From: Halobacillus naozhouensis
Lineage (GTDB): Bacteria > Bacillota > Bacilli > Bacillales > Halobacillaceae
Reading direction: 5' to 3'
DNA: 64,000 bases
Assembly: GCF_029714185.1 (NCBI RefSeq)
Contig: NZ_CP121671.1
Location: forward strand, 1,612,001-1,676,000
Made by a program: the position numbers and the translations under genes. Position 1 is the stretch's first letter. Every line of letters begins with the position of its first letter. The notes beneath the pieces were generated by a model. That model was not told where the DNA came from, did not search any database, and saw nothing but the letters and a program-made list of their open reading frames with translations. This document shows, one piece after another, positions 24,895 through 33,433 of the stretch.

Positions 24895-25089
24895 TAAAAT
24901 AATAATGTTACTCACTTTTTATTATGTAAGGCATTTCATCTATAGACTTCAGAGATTTTATAGATACCGGTTTTTTCGAAACAGGCATCTATCTAGTTTT
25001 TTATGCAGACGAAACTAGTATATATTTCCTTTTAAGTGGCAAGAGTGTTACAAACAGCAGCTAATCACACATTTGCGGGAGGTATAAAG

Positions 25090-25836
25090 ATGGCAGAACG
25101 TTCGACTATGTCTCGTAGGCGGTTTATTAAAAACACCAGCTATGCAGCTGGGGGCGCAATCGGCGGCGGGTTTATCGGTACTCTTATAGGAAGAAATCTT
25201 TTAGATGATCAACAAGAGGCGAAGAAAGGTTCAAAGACTGAGTCTCTTCCTGATTTCAATCATGCACTCATGCACTTTACGAACCAGAAAGAATTTCAAT
25301 TGCTTAGCGCAGCAACGGAAAGGATCTTTCCAGAAGATGATAATGGCCCAGGAGCAATCAAACTGGGGGTTCCGTTTTTTATCGACCATCAATTGGCCGG
25401 GTCTTACGGCCACAATGATAGGGAGTATATGCGCGGTCCATTTTATCCTGGCTCTGATTTCCAAGGTTATCAGACACGGCTTAAGCGCCATGAAGTGTTC
25501 GATGTTGGAATTAAGGCAATTCAGAATGAAAGTAAGAAAGAATTCGATGCCGACTTTGTAGAGCTTGAAGGAAAACAGCAGGATCAAATTTTGCAAAAGT
25601 TTCAGGACGGCGATGTCAAATTAAAAGGGGTTACAGCGACTACCTTTTTTGAATTGTTGCGTTCAGCAACGCTTGAAGGTGCGTATTCAGATCCTCTTTA
25701 CGGAGGAAACGGTAATATGAAGGGCTGGATGATGAAGGAATTTCCAGGTAACTATATGAGCTATCTTAATGAAATTGGCAAAGAAGAATTTATTAAAAAA
25801 GAGCCGCGAGCATTGAGAGCACATATCCAATCATAA
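25090..25836 (+). CDS. Tat-exported gluconate 2-dehydrogenase subunit 3 family protein
   Basis: The small subunit of a gluconate 2-dehydrogenase-like flavoprotein (248 residues). It has a twin-arginine signal, SRRRFIK at residues 8-14, followed by a Gly/Ala-rich hydrophobic stretch ending near GRNLL. The body carries QFQLLSAATERIFPEDDNGPGA, typical of the family. The ATG at 25090 follows GGGAGG; an earlier in-frame start would put 18 residues before the signal. The GMC flavoprotein gene follows by 18 bases and a tatA-tatC pair comes after that. Confidence 0.88.
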   Translation: MAERSTMSRRRFIKNTSYAAGGAIGGGFIGTLIGRNLLDDQQEAKKGSKTESLPDFNHALMHFTNQKEFQLLSAATERIFPEDDNGPGAIKLGVPFFIDHQLAGSYGHNDREYMRGPFYPGSDFQGYQTRLKRHEVFDVGIKAIQNESKKEFDADFVELEGKQQDQILQKFQDGDVKLKGVTATTFFELLRSATLEGAYSDPLYGGNGNMKGWMMKEFPGNYMSYLNEIGKEEFIKKEPRALRAHIQS

Positions 25837-25854
25837 AGGAACGGAGGGTTCAAT

Positions 25855-27594
25855 GTGGCGACAACATTAGATAAAGTCGAAGTAGTGACAGTCGGAGTCG
25901 GTTGGACAGGCGGTATTATTGCCGCGGAACTTGCGAAGAAAGGTGTCAAAGTCGTTGGTCTTGAACGAGGGAAAGAACGGACAACAGAAGATTTTCAACA
26001 CATTCACGATGAATACCGCTATGCAATCCGATATGAATTGATGCAGGATTTATCAAGGGAAACGATTACATTCCGGAACCATAGAGATGATCGAGCGCTG
26101 CCGATGCGTCAGCTGGGTTCCTTCCTGCTTGGTGAAGGACTTGGCGGGGCGGGCATCCACTGGAATGGCCAAACATGGCGGTTTTTACCTTATGACCTAG
26201 AGATTAAGTCCATGACTGAGAAAAAATATGGGGCAAATAAGCTGGGAAGCGACTATAACATCCAAGATTGGGGCATCACTTACGATGAACTTGAGCCCTA
26301 TTTTTATAAGTTCGAACAGACGGCGGGGATAAGCGGTGAGGAAAATGAGTTTAGTGCACCGAGAAATAATCCTTATCCAAATCCTCCCATGAAGGAAACT
26401 CCCATTACAAAACGGTTTAAGGATGCAGCTAAAACGTTAAAGCTCAGTCCTTTTCATATGCCGTCGGGGAACATGTCCCAAACGTATAAGAATCCGGACG
26501 GTCAAACCATTGCTCAATGTCAGTACTGCGGGTTCTGTGAACGCTTTGGCTGTGAATACGGAGCCAAGTCTTCTCCGATTGTGACTGTGATTCCAACTGC
26601 CAAACAAACCGGTAATTTCGAATTACGGACACATGCGAACGTGACTGAGGTTATCTATGACGGCAATAAGGCGACGGGGGTAAAATATATTGATTTGCAA
26701 ACAGGGGAGGAATTTATTCAGCCTGCTGACATCGTCGTGCTGACGAGCTATGTGATGAACAATTCCCGTTTGCTGTTAAACTCCGGCATTGGCCGTCCTT
26801 ACGATCCTGAATCCCGCACAGGTGTGATTGGACGGAATTACTGCTATCAGATTCTACCAGGTGCAACAGCCTTTTTTGAAGATGAAAAATTTAACACCTA
26901 TATGGGAGCGGGGTCGCTCGGAGCTACGGTCGATAATTATAACGGTGATAACTTTGATCACTCCAATGTGAATTTCATTCATGGTGGATCGATTTCAACG
27001 ACTCAGACAGGACAGCGTCCAATCAATAACAATACGGTTCCCAATGATATACCGAACTGGGGACAACAATTTAAATCCGAGTCGATTAAATACTACCATC
27101 GTAACTTATCAATTGGTGCACAGGGTGCTTCTTTGCCCCACCGCAACAATTACTTGAGTCTGGATCCGGATTACAAAGATATTTTTGGAGATCCGCTTCT
27201 TCGCTTAACTTATGATTTTACGGAACAAGATCGAAATCTGCACAGTTACCTCACTGAAAAGTGTGTAGAGATTGGAAAAGAGATGGGTGCAGACAGAGTT
27301 GAGCCGAGAGAAATCAGTGACCATTACAGTATTGTCCCATATCAAACTACCCATAATACGGGCGGGGTCATCATGGGGGGAGATCCCGAAACCTCTGCGG
27401 TAAATAATTATCTCCAAATGTGGGATGTCGACAACTTATTTGTAGTCGGGGCTTCAGCATTCGCGCATAACGGCGGCTACAACCCTACGGGAACAGTTGG
27501 TGCCCTGGCGTACCGGGCAGCTGATGGGATTAGTAAATATATTGAAAACAAAGGCCAGTTGGTCAAGGCTAATCAAAGCAGTGAACATGTCTAA
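25855..27594 (+). CDS. GMC-family FAD dehydrogenase, gluconate 2-dehydrogenase large subunit-like
   Basis: The catalytic flavoprotein (579 residues). The FAD-binding dinucleotide fold is GVGWTGGIIAAELAKKG near residues 17-33. Residues 222-232 read CQYCGFCERFGC, a C-x2-C-x2-C-x3-C set that could hold an iron-sulfur cluster, as in FAD-dependent sugar dehydrogenases. The C-terminal GMC motif is HNTGGVIMGG with FAHNGGYNPTGTVGALAYRAAD. It has no signal peptide and probably crosses the membrane bound to the Tat-signal subunit. The start is GTG, after GGAGGG. No cytochrome c subunit gene is nearby, so the electron acceptor is open. The sugar substrate is not determined. Confidence 0.87.
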   Translation: MATTLDKVEVVTVGVGWTGGIIAAELAKKGVKVVGLERGKERTTEDFQHIHDEYRYAIRYELMQDLSRETITFRNHRDDRALPMRQLGSFLLGEGLGGAGIHWNGQTWRFLPYDLEIKSMTEKKYGANKLGSDYNIQDWGITYDELEPYFYKFEQTAGISGEENEFSAPRNNPYPNPPMKETPITKRFKDAAKTLKLSPFHMPSGNMSQTYKNPDGQTIAQCQYCGFCERFGCEYGAKSSPIVTVIPTAKQTGNFELRTHANVTEVIYDGNKATGVKYIDLQTGEEFIQPADIVVLTSYVMNNSRLLLNSGIGRPYDPESRTGVIGRNYCYQILPGATAFFEDEKFNTYMGAGSLGATVDNYNGDNFDHSNVNFIHGGSISTTQTGQRPINNNTVPNDIPNWGQQFKSESIKYYHRNLSIGAQGASLPHRNNYLSLDPDYKDIFGDPLLRLTYDFTEQDRNLHSYLTEKCVEIGKEMGADRVEPREISDHYSIVPYQTTHNTGGVIMGGDPETSAVNNYLQMWDVDNLFVVGASAFAHNGGYNPTGTVGALAYRAADGISKYIENKGQLVKANQSSEHV

Positions 27595-27636
27595 CGGTTT
27601 ATCGTAACAATAAAAGCAGCATACAAAAAAATTCTC

Positions 27637-27689
27637 AGAGCCAGTATGTACGGCAGCTAACGCTTAATCTGCTTAAGTCTTCTGGCTCT
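27637..27689 (+). repeat. Long hairpin between the GMC gene and tatA
   Basis: AGAGCCAG (27637-27644) and CTGGCTCT (27682-27689) pair, with an inner GCAG/CTGC helix. No T tract follows. It may reduce read-through into tatA or stabilise the upstream mRNA. Confidence 0.35.
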
Positions 27690-27716
27690 ATATAATCGAA
27701 AAAAGGAGCGATACCG

Positions 27717-27935
27717 ATGGGCTTTGCAAATATAGGTATACCTGGTTTGATCATTATTTTAGTTGTCACCTTAATCATCTTCGGACCTAAAAAACTACCT
27801 GAAATTGGCTCGGCATTTGGACAGACATTATCAGAGTTCAAAAAATCAGCAAACAGTCTGATGAATGATGAAGAGAATGATCAGAAGAAAAATGGCGATG
27901 CCTCAGAAGATGGAAAAAAAGATCATTCATCTTAA
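27717..27935 (+). CDS. tatA: Twin-arginine translocase subunit TatA
   Basis: A 72-residue TatA/E-type protein: one N-terminal membrane helix (GIPGLIIILVVTLIIFGPKK), the FGPKKLPEIG hinge and an amphipathic helix, followed by a charged tail. The ATG follows AAGGAGCGAT. With tatC downstream it forms a minimal TatA-TatC translocase, the usual Gram-positive arrangement without TatB. Confidence 0.95.
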   Translation: MGFANIGIPGLIIILVVTLIIFGPKKLPEIGSAFGQTLSEFKKSANSLMNDEENDQKKNGDASEDGKKDHSS

Positions 27936-27955
27936 TTGTCTAGGAGGAATCGATC

Positions 27956-28699
27956 ATGCAAGAAGCACACTTAGATAAACAGGTAGTGGAGGAAGATGAA
28001 CAGACACTGGTCGAACACATCACTGACTTGAGAAAAGCGATTATTAGTTCGCTGATCTTTTTTGGCGTTTGTTTTATTGGTATACTGGTGACCATCAATT
28101 ACGTCATCCCCTTTGTGACAGACGGGAACAAACTAGTGATGCTAGGACCACTGGACGTCGTCAGGTTTTATACAGGAATCGCCGGAAGTCTGAGTTTAGG
28201 CTTCTCGGCTCCATTTATAGGTTATCAAGCTTGGAAATTCGTTAAACCTGCTATGACAACGAAAGAAAGCAAGACAGCTCTCTCGTTTATCCCGGGCATT
28301 TTAATTAGTTTTCTAACAGGGATCGCTTTTGGCTTTTTCATCGTGTTTCCGACTGTCTATGGGTTTCTAATGGGGATTGGAGCGCAAAATTTCGAGATGA
28401 TGATTACAGCTAAAGAATATTTCTCTTTTATGCTGATGACCACAATCCCTCTTGGCTTTTTGTTTGAAGTACCGCTTTTACTTATGTTTCTGACAGCCAT
28501 CGGGATCGTAACCCCAAGTAAACTGAGGCAGATAAGGAAGTATGGTTATCTTGTGATGGCAGTTGTTTCAGCCTTGATTACACCCCCTGATCTTCTATCT
28601 CAACTCATAGTGCTTGTCCCTTTGATTGTGTTATACGAGCTGGGGATAATCCTTTCGAATGTAGTGTTCCAGCGTAAGTGGGAAAAGAAAGAGCAATAA
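27956..28699 (+). CDS. tatC: Twin-arginine translocase subunit TatC
   Basis: A 247-residue polytopic protein with six membrane segments. The N-terminal EHITDLRKAIISS matches the conserved TatC signal-recognition region, and the loops FVKPAMTTKESK and TPPDLLSQLIVLVPLIVLYELGI are characteristic. The ATG follows AGGAGG. Its position directly behind a Tat-signal substrate suggests a substrate-dedicated pair, as B. subtilis has for PhoD (TatAd-TatCd) and YwbN (TatAy-TatCy). A terminator follows at 28711-28739. Confidence 0.95.
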   Translation: MQEAHLDKQVVEEDEQTLVEHITDLRKAIISSLIFFGVCFIGILVTINYVIPFVTDGNKLVMLGPLDVVRFYTGIAGSLSLGFSAPFIGYQAWKFVKPAMTTKESKTALSFIPGILISFLTGIAFGFFIVFPTVYGFLMGIGAQNFEMMITAKEYFSFMLMTTIPLGFLFEVPLLLMFLTAIGIVTPSKLRQIRKYGYLVMAVVSALITPPDLLSQLIVLVPLIVLYELGIILSNVVFQRKWEKKEQ

Positions 28700-28710
28700 A
28701 CTATTCTGCT

Positions 28711-28739
28711 GAGCACGTTCTGAAGAGAGCGTGCTTTTC
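28711..28739 (+). terminator. Terminator after tatC
   Basis: GCACG-TTCT pairs with AGAG-CGTGC and is followed by four T residues. Confidence 0.65.
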
Positions 28740-28896
28740 ACTGTACTATGGATTTGTGGATCTATTATCATTACGCTTTCCAAGGATTCCTTACTATATG
28801 GGCTGATAGACTCCTGTTTAGAAACAAATCGCTAGGCGATATACTCTTGCCAAACTAGCGAATAACCTTCATATTAAAAAGAGAAGGAGGTTCGAC

Positions 28897-29592
28897 ATGC
28901 GACACGATATTAAACCTAATGAACGAGCTTTCTCTACTAAAGAGGTGGCAGAAGAATTAAACATCGCAACGCCGACTGTACGAAAGTATGGGCAAATTTT
29001 AGAGCGAAATGGATATGAGTTTTTTAAAGATGGGCATCGGCGTATATTCGTGCGCTCTGATATAGAATCGCTTATAGCGTTACGCGATACGGACAGGCCG
29101 GCTGACGATACAGCCAAAGATCTTGCCGATCTACAAAAAGAAAGATTAGAAGGATTTAGTGAAACACAGCTGGCGACATCCGATACATATGACAGCACAC
29201 TTCAAGATCCTCATCAGTTAAGAGAGTTCTTACTGTTTATATCCAATGAACTTGCAGCCTCTCGTGAAATGAATGTGCAGCTTTCGAATAACATAGCTGA
29301 ACTTCAATCTACTGTTGCCCGACTTCGACAAGATCACCATGCCATCAGTTCAGGCGTTGGGAATTCCACACAAAAGATGAATGCAAAGATAGAGAAAATG
29401 ATTGAACAGCAAAAGACCCAGTATGAAACGCTGCTGCAGCATGAGCAGGAAAAAAACGAAACATTACAAAATGAACTACAACATATAAGGAACGAACAGA
29501 AAGAAGTATGGCGTTCACAACAACGTTTAGAGGAGTCGGTGAATAAACCTAAAGGAAATTGGGACTGGCTGCTCTCATTGTTCCGTAAATAA
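28897..29592 (+). CDS. MerR-type HTH protein with coiled coil (DUF3967-like)
   Basis: A 231-residue protein with an N-terminal MerR-like helix-turn-helix (FSTKEVAEELNIATPTVRKYG, then RRIFVRSDIESL) and a long, Gln/Glu-rich coiled coil from about residue 100 to 215. It ends in a tryptophan-containing hydrophobic tail (NWDWLLSLFRK). This architecture is found in DUF3967 proteins and resembles chromosome-anchoring proteins such as RacA, though identity with RacA is not claimed. The ATG follows GAAGGAGG. It is a single gene, with a terminator at 29637-29670. Confidence 0.7.
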   Translation: MRHDIKPNERAFSTKEVAEELNIATPTVRKYGQILERNGYEFFKDGHRRIFVRSDIESLIALRDTDRPADDTAKDLADLQKERLEGFSETQLATSDTYDSTLQDPHQLREFLLFISNELAASREMNVQLSNNIAELQSTVARLRQDHHAISSGVGNSTQKMNAKIEKMIEQQKTQYETLLQHEQEKNETLQNELQHIRNEQKEVWRSQQRLEESVNKPKGNWDWLLSLFRK

Positions 29593-29636
29593 AGGCCGCC
29601 CCTATGGAGATGACGGAATGGATGAGGCCAATGATT

Positions 29637-29670
29637 ACACTTGAATCTTATGCTCGATTCAAGTGTTTTT
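29637..29670 (+). terminator. Terminator after the MerR-like gene
   Basis: ACACTTGAATC and GATTCAAGTGT form an 11-bp perfect stem followed by TTTTTG. Confidence 0.88.
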
Positions 29671-29804
29671 GATTGGACTTTTCCTACAAAGGATGGAGTT
29701 ATTTTAAATATAATACGAAGGATCGAGAGGTGATGCCCTCTCAACATTTCGTAAATTATATTACAGAACCGCGGCAAGCATACAGACAGGCACTCCTTTG
29801 ACCA

Positions 29805-29813
29805 CATAATATA
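29805..29813 (+). promoter_or_regulatory. Possible SigK -10 element
   Basis: CATAATATA matches the mother-cell sigma-K -10 consensus CATANNNTA and lies 30 bases ahead of the BclA-like gene. An AC dinucleotide is present at about the right distance upstream. A late sporulation promoter would fit an exosporium-type protein. Confidence 0.4.
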
Positions 29814-29842
29814 TATAAAAAAGTTATAAGTGGTGAAAAAAT

Positions 29843-30283
29843 ATGTGTGCCCAACTACCATTGAACCATCAGCCTGTGTACGGATCACTCTATGGTTTTC
29901 CTGGTATTCTAATCGAACCAGTTAACTCTGTACCAATTGAATTTGCTACGGCTGGGCCAACTTCCGGTATGGATGCCGATCCAGCATCCAACTCGATTAC
30001 TGTAATGAGTTCAGGATTATATGAGATCCACTTTTCCTTAACGGACCGTGTGTCAAAGTCAAATGATTTTTATCTTCGTTACAGTATTGCCGTCAATGGA
30101 ACCCAGCAGCTTATTTCCAGTATTTACTTTTCAAATAGCACAGCAAGTACGGTTTATTTTAACGGATCAAAAACGATTCTGTTATCCTTAAATCCAGACG
30201 ACACAATTACTGTTCTGCCAAATGGCATGATAGGGAACAATCATTATTTAAACGCCGTGTTATTAGTAAAAAAGATTCGTTAA
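29843..30283 (+). CDS. BclA C-terminal-domain-like (C1q/TNF-fold) protein
   Basis: A 146-residue protein that appears to be a lone jelly-roll domain like the C-terminal domain of the exosporium protein BclA: SSGLYEIHFSLTDRVS, FYLRYSIAVNGTQ, then HYLNAVLLVKKI. There is no collagen-like Gly-X-Y stretch and no signal peptide. Without the collagen stalk it may sit in the spore coat or crust. A possible SigK promoter is upstream and a good terminator follows at 30306-30346, so it is monocistronic. Confidence 0.65.
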   Translation: MCAQLPLNHQPVYGSLYGFPGILIEPVNSVPIEFATAGPTSGMDADPASNSITVMSSGLYEIHFSLTDRVSKSNDFYLRYSIAVNGTQQLISSIYFSNSTASTVYFNGSKTILLSLNPDDTITVLPNGMIGNNHYLNAVLLVKKIR

Positions 30284-30305
30284 AATAACGTATGAGAATG
30301 TGAAA

Positions 30306-30346
30306 CACAGCTCAAATTCTTCACTAAATGAGCTGTGCTTTTTTTG
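30306..30346 (+). terminator. Terminator after the BclA-like gene
   Basis: CACAGCTC and GAGCTGTG pair around a 16-base loop; seven or more T residues follow. Confidence 0.8.
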
Positions 30347-30447
30347 TTAAATACCATTAATCTTCATTATTTTTACAAATTTAGCGATATAGAAAATTTT
30401 CACTTTCCTGTATAATAGATAAAAAGTCTCACAAAGGGGATGACCAG

Positions 30448-32826
30448 GTGGAAGCTTTAGAAACCGGCTTTCCGGAAAAGAAAAAGATGAAACGGTGGAA
30501 AAAGGTAAGTCTGATTTTGGGAATGATCGTGCTGATCATGGTAGTCGGGGTATTCATTTTTGTAAACGGTTACATAAACCGCAGTCTTCCTGAAATTTCC
30601 GGGGAAATAAACCTCGAAGGACTTCATGGGAGGGTGACCGTGACAAGGGACGAACATGGCGTCCCGCATATTATGGCCAGCAACGGCCATGATCTGTTTA
30701 TGGCACAGGGATTTGTGCAAGCCCAGGATCGTCTGTTTCAGATGGAGCTTTCGAGAAGGCAGGCATCAGGAACGTTAAGTGAAGTGATTGGGGAGTCAAC
30801 ACTTGAGCAAGATAAATATTTCAGAACACTGGGACTGCGGAGAGCGGCTGAAGCTTCTCTGCCTAAGTACTCGGAGGAAGCGAAACAGAGTTTGCAGGCT
30901 TTTGCGGAAGGTGTAAATGCCTACATGGGAAAGGCTACGGAGGAAAACAGTCTGCCGCCTGGATTTGCGTTCATGGGGATCGAACCAGAGCCGTGGACAC
31001 CTGTTGATTCGTTAACCATTGGCAAATACATGGCCTTTGATTTAGGAGGACATTGGGAGCGACAAGCGTTTAATTACTATTTGCTCAACGAGTTTCCTGA
31101 AGCAAAAGCCCTTGAGTTATTTCCAACTTACCCTGATGAAGCCCCTACGATCATAAATGATGCCGAGACCGTCAATGTGGCAGCAAGTTTCAAGGAAGCG
31201 GTCATCCCGCCAGAGTTTAATGGCAGCAACAACTGGGTGCTCAGTGGTGAACGAACAGCTTCAGGATTTCCGCTGTTAGCTGATGATCCTCACTTAGGTC
31301 TGGCTACACCGTCGATATGGTATCAAATGCATTTAAATTCACCACAGTATCAAGTGTCAGGGGTGATTTTTGCCGGGATTCCAGGAATTATTCTCGGCCA
31401 TAATGAGGAGATCGCCTGGGGTGTAACAAATGTCGGCCCTGATGTGCAGCAGCTTTATGTAGAAAAAAGAAATCCAGAAGATCCAGATGAGTTTCTGTTT
31501 GAAGGAGAATGGGAGCAAGCTGAAGTCATTTCAGAGCCTATTAAAGTAAAGGGCGGGGAAACTATTGATTATAAGGTCCTGGAAACACGGCATGGTCCCG
31601 TAATTAGCGAATTTGCTGAGAAAAGCGGTGAAGACGTGGTGATGTCGCTGCGCTGGACAGCACTTGATCCGACCACTGAGCTGGAGGCTGTGTTAGAAAT
31701 AAACCGAGCTAGCAACTGGCAGGAGTTTGAAGAAGGTTTGGAAAAGTTCCTCGCCCCTGCGCAGAATTTTGTTTTCGCTTCTAAAGATGGAACAATTGCC
31801 TACAAAGCAAATGGACGAATTCCTATTTATGAAGATGGAGATGATGCATTGCTGCCGCTAAGAGGTTGGGAACAGGAGGACGCATGGCAGGGTTTTATCC
31901 CATTTGATGAACTGCCAACGACTGTTAATCCTGATAAAGGCTATCTTGCATCGGCCAATAATAAAGTGGTTAATGAATCGTATCCCTATCATATTAGTCA
32001 TAACTGGGCCCAGCCTTATCGTTATCAACGGAGCGTGGAGATGATCGAGGGGCAGGAAGTTCATACGATGGATACTATGAAGGCGATGCAGCTGGACGTC
32101 AAAAACTTACAAGCTGTTGAGTTTTTACCGTATATGTTAAAAGTGGCAGAGAACGGTGAGAACGAAGCTGAGCAAACAGCCTTGAATTTACTGGGGGAAT
32201 GGGAGTATCAAGACCTCCATAACTTACCACAGCCTTTGATATTTCACACATGGTTGGAAAACATAGAGGACACACTTTACAATGAAGCGATTCCGAAAGA
32301 CATGCAGGAACTTTTTCACGGTATGGGGCAAACGACAGATGAATTACTAAGGGACGTAAGGAATGGCGGTAGTTCAATCTGGATGGAAGAGGCCGGCGGG
32401 ATCGAACAAGTACTGCAGAAGTCTTTTTCTGTAACGATCAACGAATTAACTGAGCAATTTGGAGAGAATCCAAAGGAGTGGAAATGGGGAGAAAGTCACG
32501 CTGTTGAGTTCACCCATCCACTTTCAAGCATTGCAATCCTGGAACGATTTTATAATCCTGGCGACCCTGTGCCTGTTAGTGGAAGCCGAGTGACCGTACG
32601 GGCAGCTGGTTATAATGATAAAGGAATCGTTAACCACGGAGCGTCTTGGCGTTATGTGATTGATTTAGCGAATCCGACAGCCGCAGACCATGTGGTTGGA
32701 CCAGGTCAATCTGGCCATTTCCGCAGTAAATGGTATCAGGATCAGGCTGATGATTGGGTAAACGGCAAATACCATACGACAGATATGGACGATTTTACGG
32801 GAGACGTATTGCAGTTAATGCCGTAA
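30448..32826 (+). CDS. Membrane-anchored penicillin acylase family protein
   Basis: An Ntn-hydrolase precursor of 792 residues. A single membrane anchor spans about residues 20-42. The alpha part contains RDEHGVPHIMA and AQGFVQAQDRLFQMELSRR. The nucleophile is S260 at the start of the beta chain, in NGSNNWVLSGERT, so the chain should self-cleave before S260. Further on are DPHLGLATPSIWYQMHL and the C-terminal PGQSGHFRSKWYQDQ. Family members hydrolyse penicillin G, cephalosporins or acyl-homoserine lactones; the anchor places the enzyme outside the membrane. The start is GTG after GGGGATG. Transcribed alone. Confidence 0.85.
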   Translation: MEALETGFPEKKKMKRWKKVSLILGMIVLIMVVGVFIFVNGYINRSLPEISGEINLEGLHGRVTVTRDEHGVPHIMASNGHDLFMAQGFVQAQDRLFQMELSRRQASGTLSEVIGESTLEQDKYFRTLGLRRAAEASLPKYSEEAKQSLQAFAEGVNAYMGKATEENSLPPGFAFMGIEPEPWTPVDSLTIGKYMAFDLGGHWERQAFNYYLLNEFPEAKALELFPTYPDEAPTIINDAETVNVAASFKEAVIPPEFNGSNNWVLSGERTASGFPLLADDPHLGLATPSIWYQMHLNSPQYQVSGVIFAGIPGIILGHNEEIAWGVTNVGPDVQQLYVEKRNPEDPDEFLFEGEWEQAEVISEPIKVKGGETIDYKVLETRHGPVISEFAEKSGEDVVMSLRWTALDPTTELEAVLEINRASNWQEFEEGLEKFLAPAQNFVFASKDGTIAYKANGRIPIYEDGDDALLPLRGWEQEDAWQGFIPFDELPTTVNPDKGYLASANNKVVNESYPYHISHNWAQPYRYQRSVEMIEGQEVHTMDTMKAMQLDVKNLQAVEFLPYMLKVAENGENEAEQTALNLLGEWEYQDLHNLPQPLIFHTWLENIEDTLYNEAIPKDMQELFHGMGQTTDELLRDVRNGGSSIWMEEAGGIEQVLQKSFSVTINELTEQFGENPKEWKWGESHAVEFTHPLSSIAILERFYNPGDPVPVSGSRVTVRAAGYNDKGIVNHGASWRYVIDLANPTAADHVVGPGQSGHFRSKWYQDQADDWVNGKYHTTDMDDFTGDVLQLMP

Positions 32827-33026
32827 ATTCAGAGCTCCCGGGATATGAGGTAGTTCGACGTTGGCACATACCGGTTTTAACAGAACTTCCGTGATTGCCG
32901 AACCTAGTCGAACTTCCTTAAATCCGAATTCCCTCTATCGTGCCTGCCTGGGACCACTGCACTTTTTGTTCCGACAAGCATAGAAATTAGGTAATTTATG
33001 TTAATATAAGGAACGGGGGTGTTAAG

Positions 33027-33218
33027 GTGTCTAAGTATGACTCGGATCGTCCTACACCGTTTAATGATGCGACTGAACAAAAACAAAAAACAGAAGGCTA
33101 CCCAAGTGGTGGAGGCGGGCGGATGCCGCTTTTGATCAAGCTGATTGGCTATTTTATTTTTGGCGGTATCTTCTTGATGTTGATCATAACTGTGTGTGCA
33201 GCGGTTTTCCTTGAGTAA
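33027..33218 (+). CDS. Small single-span membrane protein
   Basis: A 63-residue protein with a hydrophilic N-terminal half (SKYDSDRPTPFNDATEQKQK, a Gly-rich turn) and one C-terminal membrane helix. No function is recognised. The GTG start follows GGGGGTG. The next small membrane gene is only 39 bases away, so the two are probably co-transcribed. The 200 bases upstream contain two GAACTTCC repeats 27 bases apart but no gene. Confidence 0.5.
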   Translation: MSKYDSDRPTPFNDATEQKQKTEGYPSGGGGRMPLLIKLIGYFIFGGIFLMLIITVCAAVFLE

Positions 33219-33257
33219 TGAGGAAGAACGTATTTCAATTTAAAGGAACGTGAACAT

Positions 33258-33425
33258 ATGTCTGATTTTATTTTAATATTTCTATTAACCTTGGTTAGTG
33301 TATTTGTGATTCATTTTTTCTATCATCGTCTTGTTATCAATAGGGGTAGAATGTTGACCAAAAATAGTGCGGTTGTGCTGCTCATTCAAAGCCTCGTCAT
33401 CACGATACTGCTGGAGTGGATGTAA
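33258..33425 (+). CDS. Small membrane protein
   Basis: A 55-residue protein beginning MSDFILIFLLTLVSVFVIHF, with two hydrophobic stretches separated by a short basic loop (YHRLVINRGRMLTKNS). The ATG is 6 bases after AAAGGAACG. It follows another small membrane protein gene and its stop lies 8 bases from the convergent HTH gene. Function unknown. Confidence 0.5.
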   Translation: MSDFILIFLLTLVSVFVIHFFYHRLVINRGRMLTKNSAVVLLIQSLVITILLEWM

Positions 33426-33433
33426 TCTCGTTA

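Noticed and set aside
32850..32940. Two GAACTTCC motifs 27 bases apart with CCGAA between
   Set aside because: Only about two imperfect copies; not enough to call a repeat array or an operator.
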